From Bin87 sp965204685 (GTDB taxonomy: Bacteria; Chloroflexota; Dehalococcoidia; Lucifugimonadales; UBA3495): a stretch of DNA of 64,000 bases. The position numbers were made by a program, and so were the translations under genes. Shown in pieces: positions 1 through 8,262 of the stretch; the stretch's first letter is position 1; each line of letters opens with the position of its first letter. The notes beneath the pieces are model-generated. The model did not search any database. It saw only the letters and a program-made list of their open reading frames with translations, and was not told the DNA's origin. Location of the stretch: contig OZ242004.1 of the NCBI GenBank assembly GCA_965204685.1, forward strand, positions 1,488,001 to 1,552,000, written 5' to 3'.

Positions 1-2
1 GG

Positions 3-353
3 ACAACGACATCGTGGTGGGTACCGTTCGAAGTCGGCGTGGCCAGAGAAACTGATTCTGTCATCGCCACCTACCTACAGGTTAACGAAAACAGGAACTA
101 CCCGCGTGAGCTGCCCAGCTATCTCAAAAATTGGCCGATCTTGGCGTCACCACAGGAATTGGTCGATTGGGGAAAGGAATTGGCCAACTCGCGCATTTCA
201 TCAGTGGCAGGGAAGTCAGTTTTTCGTGAACAGACGGTTCGGATGGCTGCCGGCGTCCCTGCCGCTAGAGAGATCGACCGGTTGGAGAGAGCGGGGATAG
301 TAAGGTTCGTCTCATCGGCGCGCGATCAAGCCGGCATTCGCGCGGTGGAGTAA
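3..353 (+). CDS. TIR-domain protein, C-terminal part (cut by window start)
   Basis: The reading frame is already open at base 3, so the true start lies before the window. The first visible residues read TTSWWVPFEVGVARETDS and match the corresponding stretch of the next gene almost residue for residue, including the Trp-Trp-Val-Pro-Phe-Glu motif that carries the likely NAD-cleaving glutamate of bacterial TIR domains. The rest (LPSYLKNWPIL, then a short tail ending near EIDRLERAG) also parallels the next gene. Seen: a tandem paralogue pair on the same strand, 82 bases apart. Inferred: an effector-type TIR protein from an anti-phage or conflict system; the sensor or partner gene may lie upstream, outside the window. 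Confidence 0.75.
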   Translation, partial: TTTSWWVPFEVGVARETDSVIATYLQVNENRNYPRELPSYLKNWPILASPQELVDWGKELANSRISSVAGKSVFREQTVRMAAGVPAAREIDRLERAGIVRFVSSARDQAGIRAVE

Positions 354-435
354 TACAGAGCGCAAAGCGGATCTGGTCGCCACAGGACTGATATGGATCC
401 GAATTGTCGAATACCACAATCTCGAGGAAGGTTCA

Positions 436-1053
436 ATGAGGCGCACCATACACACTTGGAAACATCGCGAAGGTCAGCGTTTACTAGAACTCTACGTCAA
501 CGAAAATCCAGGACCAAACGCTGGTACTACGGTTTTCAGCGATTACGATACGTTCATCTCGCACAAAGGGGATGATCTGCGAGCCGCGCGGAGGCTAGGG
601 GATGTCCTCTTCGAGTCTGGCCTCCAAGGGTATCTGGATTACTGGGACCCCAAAGTTGACGGAGACTCGCCAGAACTTGAAATCCATTTGCGTCAGGTCA
701 TTGACGATACGCCTAGCATGCTTGCCGTAGTATCCGAAAGGACGAATATGTCATGGTGGGTGCCGTTCGAGATCGGCGTGGCAAGACAAACTGACTCGGA
801 GATAGCAACGTATTTGTTGGTGGACCCAAACCGACGCTCCACCCTTGAGTTGCCCAGCTATCTCAGAACGTGGCCCATCCTCGCTTCATTCGACGAATTG
901 TCCGAGTGGGCAACTGCTTTCGCCGCGTCCCTCCGCGGAACGTATCGGGAAAGGAGTTTGTATATAGAAAAAGCCGCAAGCATGTCTGCAGGATATTCTC
1001 ACGGGATGGAAATTGACCGTCTAGAAAGCCAGGGACGAGTAGTGTTTGTGTGA
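436..1053 (+). CDS. TIR-domain protein
   Basis: A 205-residue protein with a TIR domain at about residues 37-160. The first TIR strand is YDTFISHKGDD (37-47), and the motif SWWVPFEIG places the presumed catalytic glutamate at E112. Families with this motif cleave NAD+ or make cyclic ADP-ribose signals and often kill the infected cell. The start is supported by GAGGAAGG four bases upstream. The C-terminal 45 residues have no recognised fold. It is the tandem paralogue of the preceding partial gene, so a duplication is likely; the two could be one operon. Followed by an insertion sequence, so any third partner could have been lost. TIR assignment is firm; biological role is inferred. Confidence 0.8.
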   Translation: MRRTIHTWKHREGQRLLELYVNENPGPNAGTTVFSDYDTFISHKGDDLRAARRLGDVLFESGLQGYLDYWDPKVDGDSPELEIHLRQVIDDTPSMLAVVSERTNMSWWVPFEIGVARQTDSEIATYLLVDPNRRSTLELPSYLRTWPILASFDELSEWATAFAASLRGTYRERSLYIEKAASMSAGYSHGMEIDRLESQGRVVFV

Positions 1054-1101
1054 TGAGCAGTCTTCCAACCTGACTTCGATCACGCGCACAACCACGTTAG
1101 G

Positions 1102-1998
1102 AACCATTGGTGCCGGTTAGAGTCAGAGGGTGAAATGAGCAATAGAGCGGTGGATGCGTCCATTAGCGTCTGGTTCCAATCCATTCCATTGCGCCAGGAT
1201 GTTGAAAGCCGCGACGGTGTAGGCCAGATGGGCGCGGAAACCCTCCCACACTCGATGGCGCATCTCTTTGGTGTTCCAGACCACGGACATCATGGAGAAG
1301 GTGGTTTCCACCGCCATGCGCACGTTCCACTGGCCGCGCTTGCAGACCTTGACGTTGGCCGGGTCGCCTTGAGCCCGGTGAAAGCCGGTGTCGGTGAGGA
1401 TAATCATTTGACCGTCGTAGCCAGCGAGCAGGAGCCGAAAAGTCTGGTCGTGGACATTGGCGCCAGCGCAGTCCCAATCGGTGATCAAGCCCCACTGGTT
1501 CTGTACGATGCAGAGCTTGCCACCGCTGATCCAACGGTGGTTGGACTTGCCTTTCCGGCCGATCTGGTCCGTCCGTCGCCCATCCCGCACGGGATGGCGC
1601 AGTTCCACCCCATAGCTGTCGGCCACGCCCAGGACGGTGGGTTGGGCCAGGAAGTAGCCGGTCCAGTCCTGTTGGGCTTGTAAGCGGCGGAAGAGCCGGG
1701 TGCGATGGGGCAGTTTGGGAAAGAGGTGGCCATAGTTGTCTTTGAGCCAACGGTAGAAAGGCCGCTGCTTGACGTTCTTCATAGCCCAGAGGACACCGAT
1801 GGTGACCAGTTCGCTGAGCGCGAGGACCGCCTGGGAGTGCTGGGGCGCCCGCGGCAAGGCATCGTCTATTTTGCAGTACAGTTCGGTGATAAAATCGGCG
1901 ATGTTCACGAGGTTCCTCCGCTGTGGAGTGTCGTCAACTCACAGCATAGTGGAACCTCGTGGCATTTTCACAATAATCTCAAACCAGCACCAATGGTT
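1102..1998 (-). mobile_element. Insertion sequence with one DDE transposase (IS982-like)
   Basis: Imperfect terminal inverted repeats of 21 bases, differing at two positions, bound the element: 1102-1122 (beginning AACCATTGGTGC) and 1978-1998 (ending GCACCAATGGTT). They enclose a single intact transposase on the minus strand. AGG directly precedes the left end and directly follows the right end, so a 3-base target duplication is possible but not distinctive. The element separates the tandem TIR genes from the next insertion sequence. Confidence 0.75.
1123..1908 (-). CDS. IS transposase, DDE type
   Basis: A 261-residue transposase that fills the element. The N-terminal 90 residues are a helical DNA-binding part. 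An RNase H-like domain follows with candidate acidic residues in VADSYGVEL, LTDTGFHRA and VETTFSMM; GKSNHRWISGGKL lies between the first two. The pattern resembles IS982-related transposases, but the subfamily is uncertain. The start is GTG at 1908-1906, chosen because GGAGG lies just upstream and the reading frame is full length for the element. No internal stop is seen, so the element may be active. Confidence 0.8.
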   Translation of the reverse strand: MNIADFITELYCKIDDALPRAPQHSQAVLALSELVTIGVLWAMKNVKQRPFYRWLKDNYGHLFPKLPHRTRLFRRLQAQQDWTGYFLAQPTVLGVADSYGVELRHPVRDGRRTDQIGRKGKSNHRWISGGKLCIVQNQWGLITDWDCAGANVHDQTFRLLLAGYDGQMIILTDTGFHRAQGDPANVKVCKRGQWNVRMAVETTFSMMSVVWNTKEMRHRVWEGFRAHLAYTVAAFNILAQWNGLEPDANGRIHRSIAHFTL

Positions 1999-2195
1999 AG
2001 GAAAAAAACGGCCAAAACAGCAACAATAGTCACGGAATAGAATGGCAACACGGCCCAAGACCATAGAGCGGACAGCACTTTAGAACCCCTAACAAAATGG
2101 GTTGCTGATCCATAATCAGGCGGCTAATCTCGCGGTAAGACCGGACCGTAGCGGTGGGCTGGCGCCGTATCTGCGGCAGCGGGAGGGGGTGTCCC

Positions 2196-2603
2196 ATGGC
2201 GAAACCTTTGGTAAGCGACGAATTATGGGAGATCGTACAGCCGCTGCTGCCCGCCCCCAAACCCCGGCGGTTCCGCAATCCGGGACGCCAGCGCATCGAC
2301 GACCGCAAGGCGCTGACCGGCATACTGTTCGTATTGAAGAGCGGCATTCCCCCGTATCAAGTACGGGGCAGGCTCTGGGAAATGCTGCCCCAGGAAATGG
2401 GATGCGGTTCGGGGATGACCTGCTGGCGTCGGCTGCGGGATTGGCAGCAGGCGGGAGTGTGGGCAAAGCTCCATGAACCGCTGTTGTCCAGATTGCACGG
2501 AGCGGACCAGCTGGACTGGTCACGGGCTTGCGTGGACAGCGCCTCGGTGCGGGCGGTGGGCGGCGGGGAAAAAGACCGGCCCCAATCCTACGGATCGAGG
2601 TAA
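2196..2603 (+). CDS. IS5-family transposase, orfA
   Basis: N-terminal half of an IS427-type transposase: MAKPLVSDELWEIVQPLLP at the start, then the DDE region up to LDWSRACVDSASVRA, where the first catalytic aspartate is expected. The start at 2196 is preferred because MAKP.SDELWE is the usual beginning in this group and a G-rich ribosome site precedes it. Compared with my memory of related proteins there are about eight extra residues, PYQVRGRL, between GIP and WEMLPQ; these are encoded by a palindromic repeat (2350-2376) also found in the IS630 relic. The frame ends shortly after GGGGAAAAAG (2565-2574). Confidence 0.85.
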   Translation: MAKPLVSDELWEIVQPLLPAPKPRRFRNPGRQRIDDRKALTGILFVLKSGIPPYQVRGRLWEMLPQEMGCGSGMTCWRRLRDWQQAGVWAKLHEPLLSRLHGADQLDWSRACVDSASVRAVGGGEKDRPQSYGSR

Positions 2604-3030
2604 GCCGGGGAGCAAGCATCACGTGCTCACCGAAGCCAATGGAACGCCGCTGTCGGTCATCCTGACCGGGGCCAATCGCCACGACGTGACGCAGTTGTTG
2701 CCCCTGGTGGACGCTGTGCCGTCGGTGCGGGGTCAACGGGGCCGACCCCGTCGCCGGCCAAAGCGCCTGTACGCCGACCGAGCCTATGACTCGCGGCGGC
2801 ATCGCCAGGAACTGCGGGCGCGCCACATTGTGCCCGCGCTGGCCCGGCGGGGCGCCGAACACGGCAGCGGGCTGGGAGTGCACCGCTGGGTGGTCGAGCG
2901 GACCCTGGGTTGGCTGCACCAGTTCCGCCGGCTGCGGGTGCGCTACGAGCGCCGCGCTGACATCCATGAAGCCTTCATGTCCCTGGGCTGTTCAATCATC
3001 TGCTTCCGACGACTAACATCTTTTTGTTAG
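2473..3030 (+). CDS. IS5-family transposase, orfB
   Basis: C-terminal half of the transposase. True coding probably begins near 2569, where the orfB frame takes over from orfA: KKTGPNPTDRGKPGSKHH, then YADRAYDSRRHR (second catalytic Asp) and VHRWVVERTLGWLHQFRR (catalytic Glu). orfB lies one base forward (+1) of orfA, and the overlap includes GGGGAAAAAG at 2565-2574, a plausible slippage site. A fused OrfAB is expected to be the active transposase; that is family knowledge. The frame runs to the edge of the right inverted repeat. Confidence 0.85.
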   Translation: MNRCCPDCTERTSWTGHGLAWTAPRCGRWAAGKKTGPNPTDRGKPGSKHHVLTEANGTPLSVILTGANRHDVTQLLPLVDAVPSVRGQRGRPRRRPKRLYADRAYDSRRHRQELRARHIVPALARRGAEHGSGLGVHRWVVERTLGWLHQFRRLRVRYERRADIHEAFMSLGCSIICFRRLTSFC

Positions 3031-3087
3031 GGGTTCTTACTTGCGTTGGCCGGAAGAGAATCGTTAGTTGTAGGCGCACGTCTCGGA

Positions 3088-3402
3088 TCAGCAAAGCAGA
3101 TTGACGGCATAGGGCACGATTTGCAAAGCGAACCCGATTACTACCAAGGCGGCACCAATGAGCCCGACCCACCTGTCGTAGCGCCCTTTGTACCACCGTT
3201 TTTCATCCTGATCGGAGGTGGGGGCGTCTTCATACCGTATGAATTGATCGCCGTCTCTGCCCACGAAATCAGTTGGTGGCGGACCAGGCCCGGCGAATAC
3301 TCGGGGACTGAAAAAGTCTCCCTTCCAGAAGACCAACGTGAATCCCACGATATCCAAAAAAAGGCCGATAGGGGCCATATACTCCAACGCCGTTCCATCC
3401 AC
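3088..3402 (-). CDS. Small membrane protein with two transmembrane helices
   Basis: A 104-residue protein. One helix lies near the N-terminus (MAPIGLFLDIVGFTLVFW), followed by a polar loop rich in charged residues (RYEDAPTSDQDEKRWYKGRYDRW), and the second helix is WVGLIGAALVVIGFALQIV. GTG at 3402 is chosen as start because GAGG lies eight bases upstream; the frame stays open further upstream without a convincing ribosome site. It is the last of a row of small minus-strand genes that ends next to the insertion sequence. Family and function are unknown to me. Confidence 0.6.
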   Translation of the reverse strand: MDGTALEYMAPIGLFLDIVGFTLVFWKGDFFSPRVFAGPGPPPTDFVGRDGDQFIRYEDAPTSDQDEKRWYKGRYDRWVGLIGAALVVIGFALQIVPYAVNLLC

Positions 3403-3716
3403 AATTGATACCTCATTCGGTTCGCATAAGATTTGTTCCGTAAATCGGTTTGTTCGGGCAGTATCGGTGGTTGGCCGATTCCGGTTCCGCAATCGCAAAT
3501 TGTTGCCTGTGGATTACGAAAACCACGCATTCACCCGACGGGTTATGTCGTCGTCATCGACGAACCGCACCACGAATGCGGCGGCATTCGCAAATTATGA
3601 CGGTACAGGACGACGCCGACCCTCTAATACACTATTGATACTCGCCGCACGGCGGTGCAAGAGGCCGGATCCGTTTCGAACCCGGCCTAGTAGTCGTCGG
3701 CGCACCCGTTGGCGAA
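3403..3716. other. No gene seen
   Basis: About 310 bases between two small minus-strand genes. Open frames in both directions are short, low in recognisable content and lack ribosome sites. I see no hairpin or repeat of note. Confidence 0.4.
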
Positions 3717-3854
3717 TCACTTCCGCGAGGGATTGTTGCCCCTGCCGCCACCCGATGGCCTACCGGTGGTACTCGGAGCATTGGCCGGTCGGCCACGGCT
3801 GCCACCGCTCTTGCCGCCGGAGCCGCCCCGTCCTTTCAGCTGTGGTGTATTCAT
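3717..3854 (-). CDS. 45-residue Gly/Arg/Ser-rich peptide
   Basis: A short frame beginning MNTPQLKGRGG and continuing with GSGGKSGGSRGR and PSGGGRGNNPSRK before a TGA stop. GGAAGG lies about ten bases upstream of the ATG. The composition, dominated by Gly, Arg, Ser and Pro, is typical of a disordered nucleic-acid-binding tail rather than an enzyme. It starts 39 bases after the end of the interrupted gene upstream on the same strand, so the two may be co-transcribed. Whether it is translated is not proven; the ribosome site and position in a row of minus-strand genes are the support. Confidence 0.45.
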   Translation of the reverse strand: MNTPQLKGRGGSGGKSGGSRGRPANAPSTTGRPSGGGRGNNPSRK

Positions 3855-3893
3855 TATCGCTATTTCCTTCCAAGTCAAGTTGGCGTTTCCACG

Positions 3894-4220
3894 TCAATAA
3901 TCTTCGCTACTCAACCTGCCCAAGCCGTCCGCTGGCAAGATACCGAAGTCATCGTACGCGAACGAAGCACCTACAGGATCCTCCTTACTGTGGCGGCGCC
4001 TTCGGCGTTTGCGCTGTGGCGGAGTTCCCCCGTTGGCTACAATCGCAGCGTCGATGATTTGACGATAGGTCCGTTCCTCGTTGGCCTAGAAATGGTGGTC
4101 TTTCCCGTGGCCATTGGGTGGCGGGTGATGCACTTGACCGTCCGTATCAACGACGGTCCTCTCCAAGACCCCGCCGCGTTCAATGGTGAAGTCCCATTCC
4201 TTGATGCGCGGACTCTCCAT
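3894..4220 (-). pseudogene. Small gene interrupted by an in-frame TAG
   Basis: The frame starts at ATG 4220 with a strong GGAGGA ribosome site. It reads MESPRIKEWDFTIERGG and runs 44 residues to HGKDHHF, followed by TAG at 4086-4088. The same frame then continues open for 63 codons (ANEERTYRQIIDAAIVANGG, a basic patch RKRRRRRHSK, and ILPADGLGRLSSEDY) to a TGA. The uninterrupted protein would be about 108 residues. Simplest reading: a nonsense mutation in a small gene. Alternatives are a real 44-residue product or amber readthrough. No family recognised. Divergent from hsdM. Confidence 0.5.
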
Positions 4221-4533
4221 GAAGCTTCCTCCGTTCTGATTGGATCGTGAGTTACCCCAGCGCTGTCGACATGGTATTCGCCTTTTGTCTCGGTCACACT
4301 GGTGTGTCGCAATCACCGCGCCTTACGACGGGGTTCACCACCATTGAGTCTGCGGTACGTTGCCTCACAACCGCACCGACGTCCGGTCCAATATACCATC
4401 CGCGTCGGGCCTGAGCCCGGGCGCCAATGGCGTATGTAAGCGCCACTGTTGACGGGCACGCAGTCGCCGGCGATGATGTGCCGGCCCCAAAACGTGGACG
4501 CAGCGCCATCGGACCCGTAACGGAAGGAACTCC
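4221..4533. other. Divergent intergenic region upstream of hsdM
   Basis: About 310 bases between the minus-strand small genes and hsdM. It should hold promoters for both directions, but I find no convincing -35/-10 pair. A minus-strand frame through 4313-4540 contains AGDCVPVNSGAY and then loses any resemblance to a known family; I do not call it. Confidence 0.4.
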
Positions 4534-6063
4534 ATGCCACTCACCAGCCAGGAACTGCAATCCAAGCTCTGGCAGGCCGCCGACATCCTGCGCGGCCAGA
4601 TCGATTCGTCGGACTACAAGAACTACATCTTCTCTATGCTGTTCCTGAAACGGCTGTCCGACCGGTTCGATGAGGAGGTGGAGATAGCCGTCGCCTCCGG
4701 CGTCCCGCAGGCGGTCGCGGTGAACGATCCCGACGAGCACCAGTTTGCCGTGCCGGAGGCTGCTCACTGGAGCCAGATTGTCAAGGCGACCATGAACCTG
4801 GGCGAGGCGCTCAACGTGGCGAGCCACGAGATCGAGGACGCCAACGCCGGCCGCATCGACCGTGTGCTCACCGGCACGAACTGGAACGACGAGTCCAAGC
4901 TGGGCAGTCCCGCCAACCGCGAACGCATCATTCGCAGCCTGCTCAACCACTTCACTGACCTGGACCTGCGCGACGCCAACTTCGAAGAGAACGGCGACGG
5001 CACCGGCAACGTGCTGGGCGACTCGTATGAGTACCTGATCTACCAGTTCGCCGACGACGCTGGCAAGAAGGGCGGCGAATTCTACACGCCCCGCTCGGTG
5101 GTCCGGCTCATCGTGGAGTTACTGCAGCCCAGGGAAGGGATGCGCATCTGCGATCCCACCTTCGGGTCGGCGGGCATGCTCATCTTCGCGGCCGACTACG
5201 TCAACGAACAGGGCGGCAACCGTCGCAACCTGGTGCTGGAAGGACAGGAGCGCAACCTGGGCACCTATTCCATCGGCAAGCTCAACATGCTGCTGCACGG
5301 GCTGGCGTCGGCGCGGCTGGTTCCTGGCGACGTGATTGCCGAGCCCGGCCTGGTCGATCAGCAGGGCCGGCTGCATTCCTACGACCGCGTCATCGCGAAT
5401 CCGCCGTTCAGCATGAAGAACTGGGGCCACGACTACGCGCCCACCGACGAACACCACCGCTTCAACCGGTACGGTGCCATCCCGCCGAAGACCCGCGGCG
5501 ACCTGGCGTTCCTGCTGCATATGCTGGGCGTGACCAACGCCACCGGCATGGTGGGCGTGGTGATGCCTCACGGCGTGCTGTTCCGCGGCGGCGCAGAGGG
5601 TAAGATACGCAAGGGGATCGTGGACGCCGACCTGTTCGAGGCGATCATCGGCCTGGCGCCCAACCTGTTCTTCGGCGCCAGCATCCCGGTGTCCATCTGC
5701 GTGCTGAACAGGGCCAAGCCCGCCGAACGGCGCGGCAAGGTGCTGTTCGTGGACGCCGCGCAGGAGGGCTACTACCGGCCGGGCAAGGCACAGAACTTCC
5801 TGGACCAGGAACACATCGACCACATCGTCGCCGCGTACCAGGCCTACGAGGACGTGGAGCGGTTCGCCCATGTGGCTGACCTGGAGGAGATCGCCGGCAA
5901 CGACTACAATCTGAACATCAGCAGGTACGTGGACACCACGGAACCGGTGGACGTGATGAGCGTGGAGGATGCGCTGGCCCAGTTGCGGGAAGCGGAGCGT
6001 CGCCGCGATCAGGCGGTGGCGCGCATGGACGAACTGCTGGCTGGCATGGGGTACTCCCGGTAG
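4534..6063 (+). CDS. hsdM: Type I restriction-modification methyltransferase subunit
   Basis: A 509-residue N6-adenine methyltransferase. The N-terminal helical domain is typical of HsdM (LWQAADILRGQIDSSDYKNYI). The methyltransferase domain has GEFYTP at 181-186, the SAM-binding motif DPTFGSAG at 207-214 (the family usually has GSGG, so one Gly is Ala), and the catalytic NPPF at 289-292. GGAAGGA lies six bases before the ATG. It heads an operon through hsdS and hsdR. In the complex, two HsdM and one HsdS methylate hemimethylated sites in the cytoplasm; adding HsdR gives the nuclease. The C-terminal coil (LREAERRRDQAVARMDELL) probably contacts HsdS. Confidence 0.96.
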   Translation: MPLTSQELQSKLWQAADILRGQIDSSDYKNYIFSMLFLKRLSDRFDEEVEIAVASGVPQAVAVNDPDEHQFAVPEAAHWSQIVKATMNLGEALNVASHEIEDANAGRIDRVLTGTNWNDESKLGSPANRERIIRSLLNHFTDLDLRDANFEENGDGTGNVLGDSYEYLIYQFADDAGKKGGEFYTPRSVVRLIVELLQPREGMRICDPTFGSAGMLIFAADYVNEQGGNRRNLVLEGQERNLGTYSIGKLNMLLHGLASARLVPGDVIAEPGLVDQQGRLHSYDRVIANPPFSMKNWGHDYAPTDEHHRFNRYGAIPPKTRGDLAFLLHMLGVTNATGMVGVVMPHGVLFRGGAEGKIRKGIVDADLFEAIIGLAPNLFFGASIPVSICVLNRAKPAERRGKVLFVDAAQEGYYRPGKAQNFLDQEHIDHIVAAYQAYEDVERFAHVADLEEIAGNDYNLNISRYVDTTEPVDVMSVEDALAQLREAERRRDQAVARMDELLAGMGYSR

Positions 6064-6086
6064 TCCGGTGCTCCATACACCCTCCG

Positions 6087-6114
6087 GTGACCATAGTCAT
6101 GACCACTGTATAAT
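6087..6114 (+). promoter_or_regulatory. Candidate promoter for the toxin-antitoxin pair
   Basis: A perfect -10 hexamer TATAAT lies at 6109-6114. A weak -35 (GTGACC, 6087-6092) stands 16 bases upstream. The antitoxin start is 45 bases downstream of the -10. Phd-type antitoxins usually repress their own promoter, so this would give the pair its own control inside the hsd operon. Confidence 0.45.
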
Positions 6115-6158
6115 GGGTTGGTGTAAGTAATCCCAGCGATCCATCAGGAGCGTCGGCC

Positions 6159-6440
6159 ATGAGCACGAACATCGGCGGCACCGGCCAGAGCCGGACGATG
6201 AAAGCATCGGAGTTCAAGGCCAAGTGCCTGGGGCTGATGGACGAGGTGGCCGAGAACGGTGGCGAGATCGTCATCACCAAGAACGGCAAGCCGGTGGCCA
6301 AACTTACCGCTGTTCACGAGCGTCCTAAATCACTCTTTGGCGCCGGGCGCGGGCGCATGAAGATCCTCGGCGACATCATCAGCCCTTTGGACGTCGAATG
6401 GGAAGCGCAATCTGATCCGGACCAGGTGATCAATCCATGA
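6159..6440 (+). CDS. Phd/YefM-type antitoxin
   Basis: A 93-residue antitoxin. The N-terminal domain has the usual pattern MKASEFKAKCLGLMDEVAENGGEIVITKNGKPVAKL (residues 14-48), which forms the DNA-binding dimer; the C-terminal part would wrap around the toxin. AGGAG lies eight bases before the ATG at 6159. Its end overlaps the start of the toxin gene by four bases (ATGA), as is usual for these pairs. It is placed between hsdM and hsdS, which suggests that it stabilises the restriction cluster or was inserted into it. Confidence 0.9.
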   Translation: MSTNIGGTGQSRTMKASEFKAKCLGLMDEVAENGGEIVITKNGKPVAKLTAVHERPKSLFGAGRGRMKILGDIISPLDVEWEAQSDPDQVINP

Positions 6441-6835
6441 CCATCGCGGATACCCATGCGCTGGTGTGGCTTTGGACCGGCGACAACCACCTCGGACCGA
6501 ACGCTAGACAAACCGTAGATGGCGCCATGCGGGACCGTGATCTCGCCGTGTCTGCAATGACGTTCTGGGAGGTGGCGATGCTCCGTGCCAAGGATCGTCT
6601 GGCCTTTCCAGAAAACGTGCCCGCATGGCGTAGGGAACTGCTCGGCCAGGGCCTGATCGAAATCCCGGTGGACGGAGAGATCGGCATCCGCGCCAACGAA
6701 CTTCCCGATTTCCACGCCGACCCGGCCGACCGCATCATCGTCGCCACCGCCATGAACGGCCACCAACTGGTCACCGCCGACCGCCGCATCCTGGACTGGA
6801 GCGGCGGATTGCGATGCGTGGATGCAGCCCGATGA
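6437..6835 (+). CDS. vapC: PIN-domain toxin (VapC-like)
   Basis: A 132-residue PIN-domain ribonuclease. Acidic metal-binding residues are seen at D5 (ADTHAL), E45 (TFWEVAM), D95 and D98 (HADPADR), and D115 (VTADRR). The family cuts specific RNAs, often initiator tRNA or rRNA, when not bound by its antitoxin. Coupled to the antitoxin gene upstream (ATGA) and to hsdS downstream (ATGA at 6832-6835). All catalytic positions look intact. Confidence 0.9.
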   Translation: MTIADTHALVWLWTGDNHLGPNARQTVDGAMRDRDLAVSAMTFWEVAMLRAKDRLAFPENVPAWRRELLGQGLIEIPVDGEIGIRANELPDFHADPADRIIVATAMNGHQLVTADRRILDWSGGLRCVDAAR

Positions 6836-8097
6836 GCAAAACGCACAAACATGACGGCGCCGCGCTGCCCGACGGCTGGCGGATGGTGCGATTAGGCGAT
6901 GTCGCTGAGATCCGGTTCAGTAACGTTGACAAGCGGACCTCGCCTGACGAAACCCGGGTGCGTTTGTGCAACTACACGGATGTGTTTTACAACCGTCGTA
7001 TTACCGCCGGCATGGACTTGATGGAGGCTTCCGCTACTGACGCGGAACGGACCAAGTGGCAGCTGCAGCAGGGTGATGTGCTGTTCACCAAAGACTCCGA
7101 GACGCCTGATGAAATCGGCATACCGACTTTGGTGGCCGAGGACATGCCTGACGTCCTTTGCGGATACCACCTTGGATTGGCACGACCGCATGATGGCCTT
7201 GTGGAAGGGTCGTTTCTGGCCATCGCGCTTGCCTCAACAAGCTGCCGCCGAAGTTTCGCCAGGGTCGCGAACGGCGTGACTCGTTTCGGACTGACCCTGG
7301 GGGCCACCAAATCGATACCGGTAGTGTTGCCGCCGCTGCCCGAGCAGCGCGCCATCGCCGACTTGCTGGACTCCATCGACGATGCCATCGAGCGCACCGA
7401 GGCCGTCATTGCCGCCACCGAGACCCTGCGCGACTCCCTGCTCCACGAACTGCTCACCCGGGGCGTCCCCGGCTGGCACACCGAGTGGAAGGACATGCCC
7501 GGCATCGGCATCATCCCCGCCGACTGGGAGGTGGTACGGTTGGGGGAGGTATCTACGGTAGAACGCGGCAAATTCGCCCATCGGCCCCGCAACGAACCCA
7601 AGTTTTATGGCGGAGATATCCCTTTCATCCAAACCAGCGACATTGTGCGTTCGGTCGGCGTAATCAGGAACCATTCCCAAACCCTGAACGAACTGGGACT
7701 ATCAATTAGCAGGTTGTTCCCTGCTGGTACTGTGGTTATCACCATAGCAGCCAACATCGGAGAAACCGCAATCACTGGTTATCCGATGGCTTTCCCGGAT
7801 AGTTTAGTCGGCATCACCCCAACCGGCATAGATGGCCGATTTTTGGAATACTACCTCCGCACACAAAAAGAGACGCTTCAACGCTTTGCTCCAGAGAGCG
7901 CGCAGAAGAACATCAACCTCGATGACTTGCGCCCAATGTTGGTGCCTGTGCCTGCCATGGGCGAGCAAGCCGTGATTGTTGAGCAACTCAGAGTTTTGCA
8001 GGACGAAGTAGATTCTCTGCGGGAGCTATTGGCCGTGACGCAGACGTTCAAGGATTCCGCCGCTGACGAATTTTTGTCGGGTTGGGCTCGTCCCTAG
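6832..8097 (+). CDS. hsdS: Type I restriction-modification specificity subunit
   Basis: A 421-residue HsdS with the expected two-fold layout. The first target-recognition domain begins LPDGWRMVRLGDVAEI. It is followed by the conserved spacer LPPLPEQRAIADLLDSIDDAI with a long helix, then a second domain opening with IPADWEVVRLGEV, and a second spacer near the C-terminus. The start at 6832 is chosen because it overlaps the toxin stop as ATGA; a longer frame from 6814 is possible. HsdS determines the bipartite DNA target and holds HsdM and HsdR together. Base composition dips in the recognition domains, as often seen where specificity is exchanged. Confidence 0.94.
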   Translation: MSKTHKHDGAALPDGWRMVRLGDVAEIRFSNVDKRTSPDETRVRLCNYTDVFYNRRITAGMDLMEASATDAERTKWQLQQGDVLFTKDSETPDEIGIPTLVAEDMPDVLCGYHLGLARPHDGLVEGSFLAIALASTSCRRSFARVANGVTRFGLTLGATKSIPVVLPPLPEQRAIADLLDSIDDAIERTEAVIAATETLRDSLLHELLTRGVPGWHTEWKDMPGIGIIPADWEVVRLGEVSTVERGKFAHRPRNEPKFYGGDIPFIQTSDIVRSVGVIRNHSQTLNELGLSISRLFPAGTVVITIAANIGETAITGYPMAFPDSLVGITPTGIDGRFLEYYLRTQKETLQRFAPESAQKNINLDDLRPMLVPVPAMGEQAVIVEQLRVLQDEVDSLRELLAVTQTFKDSAADEFLSGWARP

Positions 8098-8262
8098 AAA
8101 CGTATGGTAATGGACGATCACCTACGCCGGGTGCAAAAAGGCACAGGCATTGACCACCTTAGGAGCCAAGCAGGCAACGATGAGCCGGTCTAACGTCGCG
8201 CTCGTCGCCAACGACAAGCCAGTGTTCTAGTTCGAAAATCGGAAAAATGTCCAAGGTGCTTC

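Larger units (their letters stand above)
2083..3036 (+). mobile_element. IS5-family (IS427-type) insertion sequence, copy 1
   Basis: 954 bases with perfect terminal inverted repeats (left GAACCCCTAACAAAA, right its complement at 3022-3036). TTA occurs immediately outside both ends (2080-2082 and 3037-3039), consistent with a 3-base target duplication. It contains two overlapping reading frames, orfA and orfB. A nearly identical copy of the same length lies at 31293-32246 in the same orientation, with its own duplication TAA. A 27-base palindromic repeat sits inside orfA at 2350-2376. Confidence 0.92.

Noticed and set aside
4313..4540. Minus-strand frame with AGDCVPVNSGAY, faintly like YjzC
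   Set aside because: The likeness is limited to about a dozen residues, and the frame overlaps the hsdM start and ribosome site.
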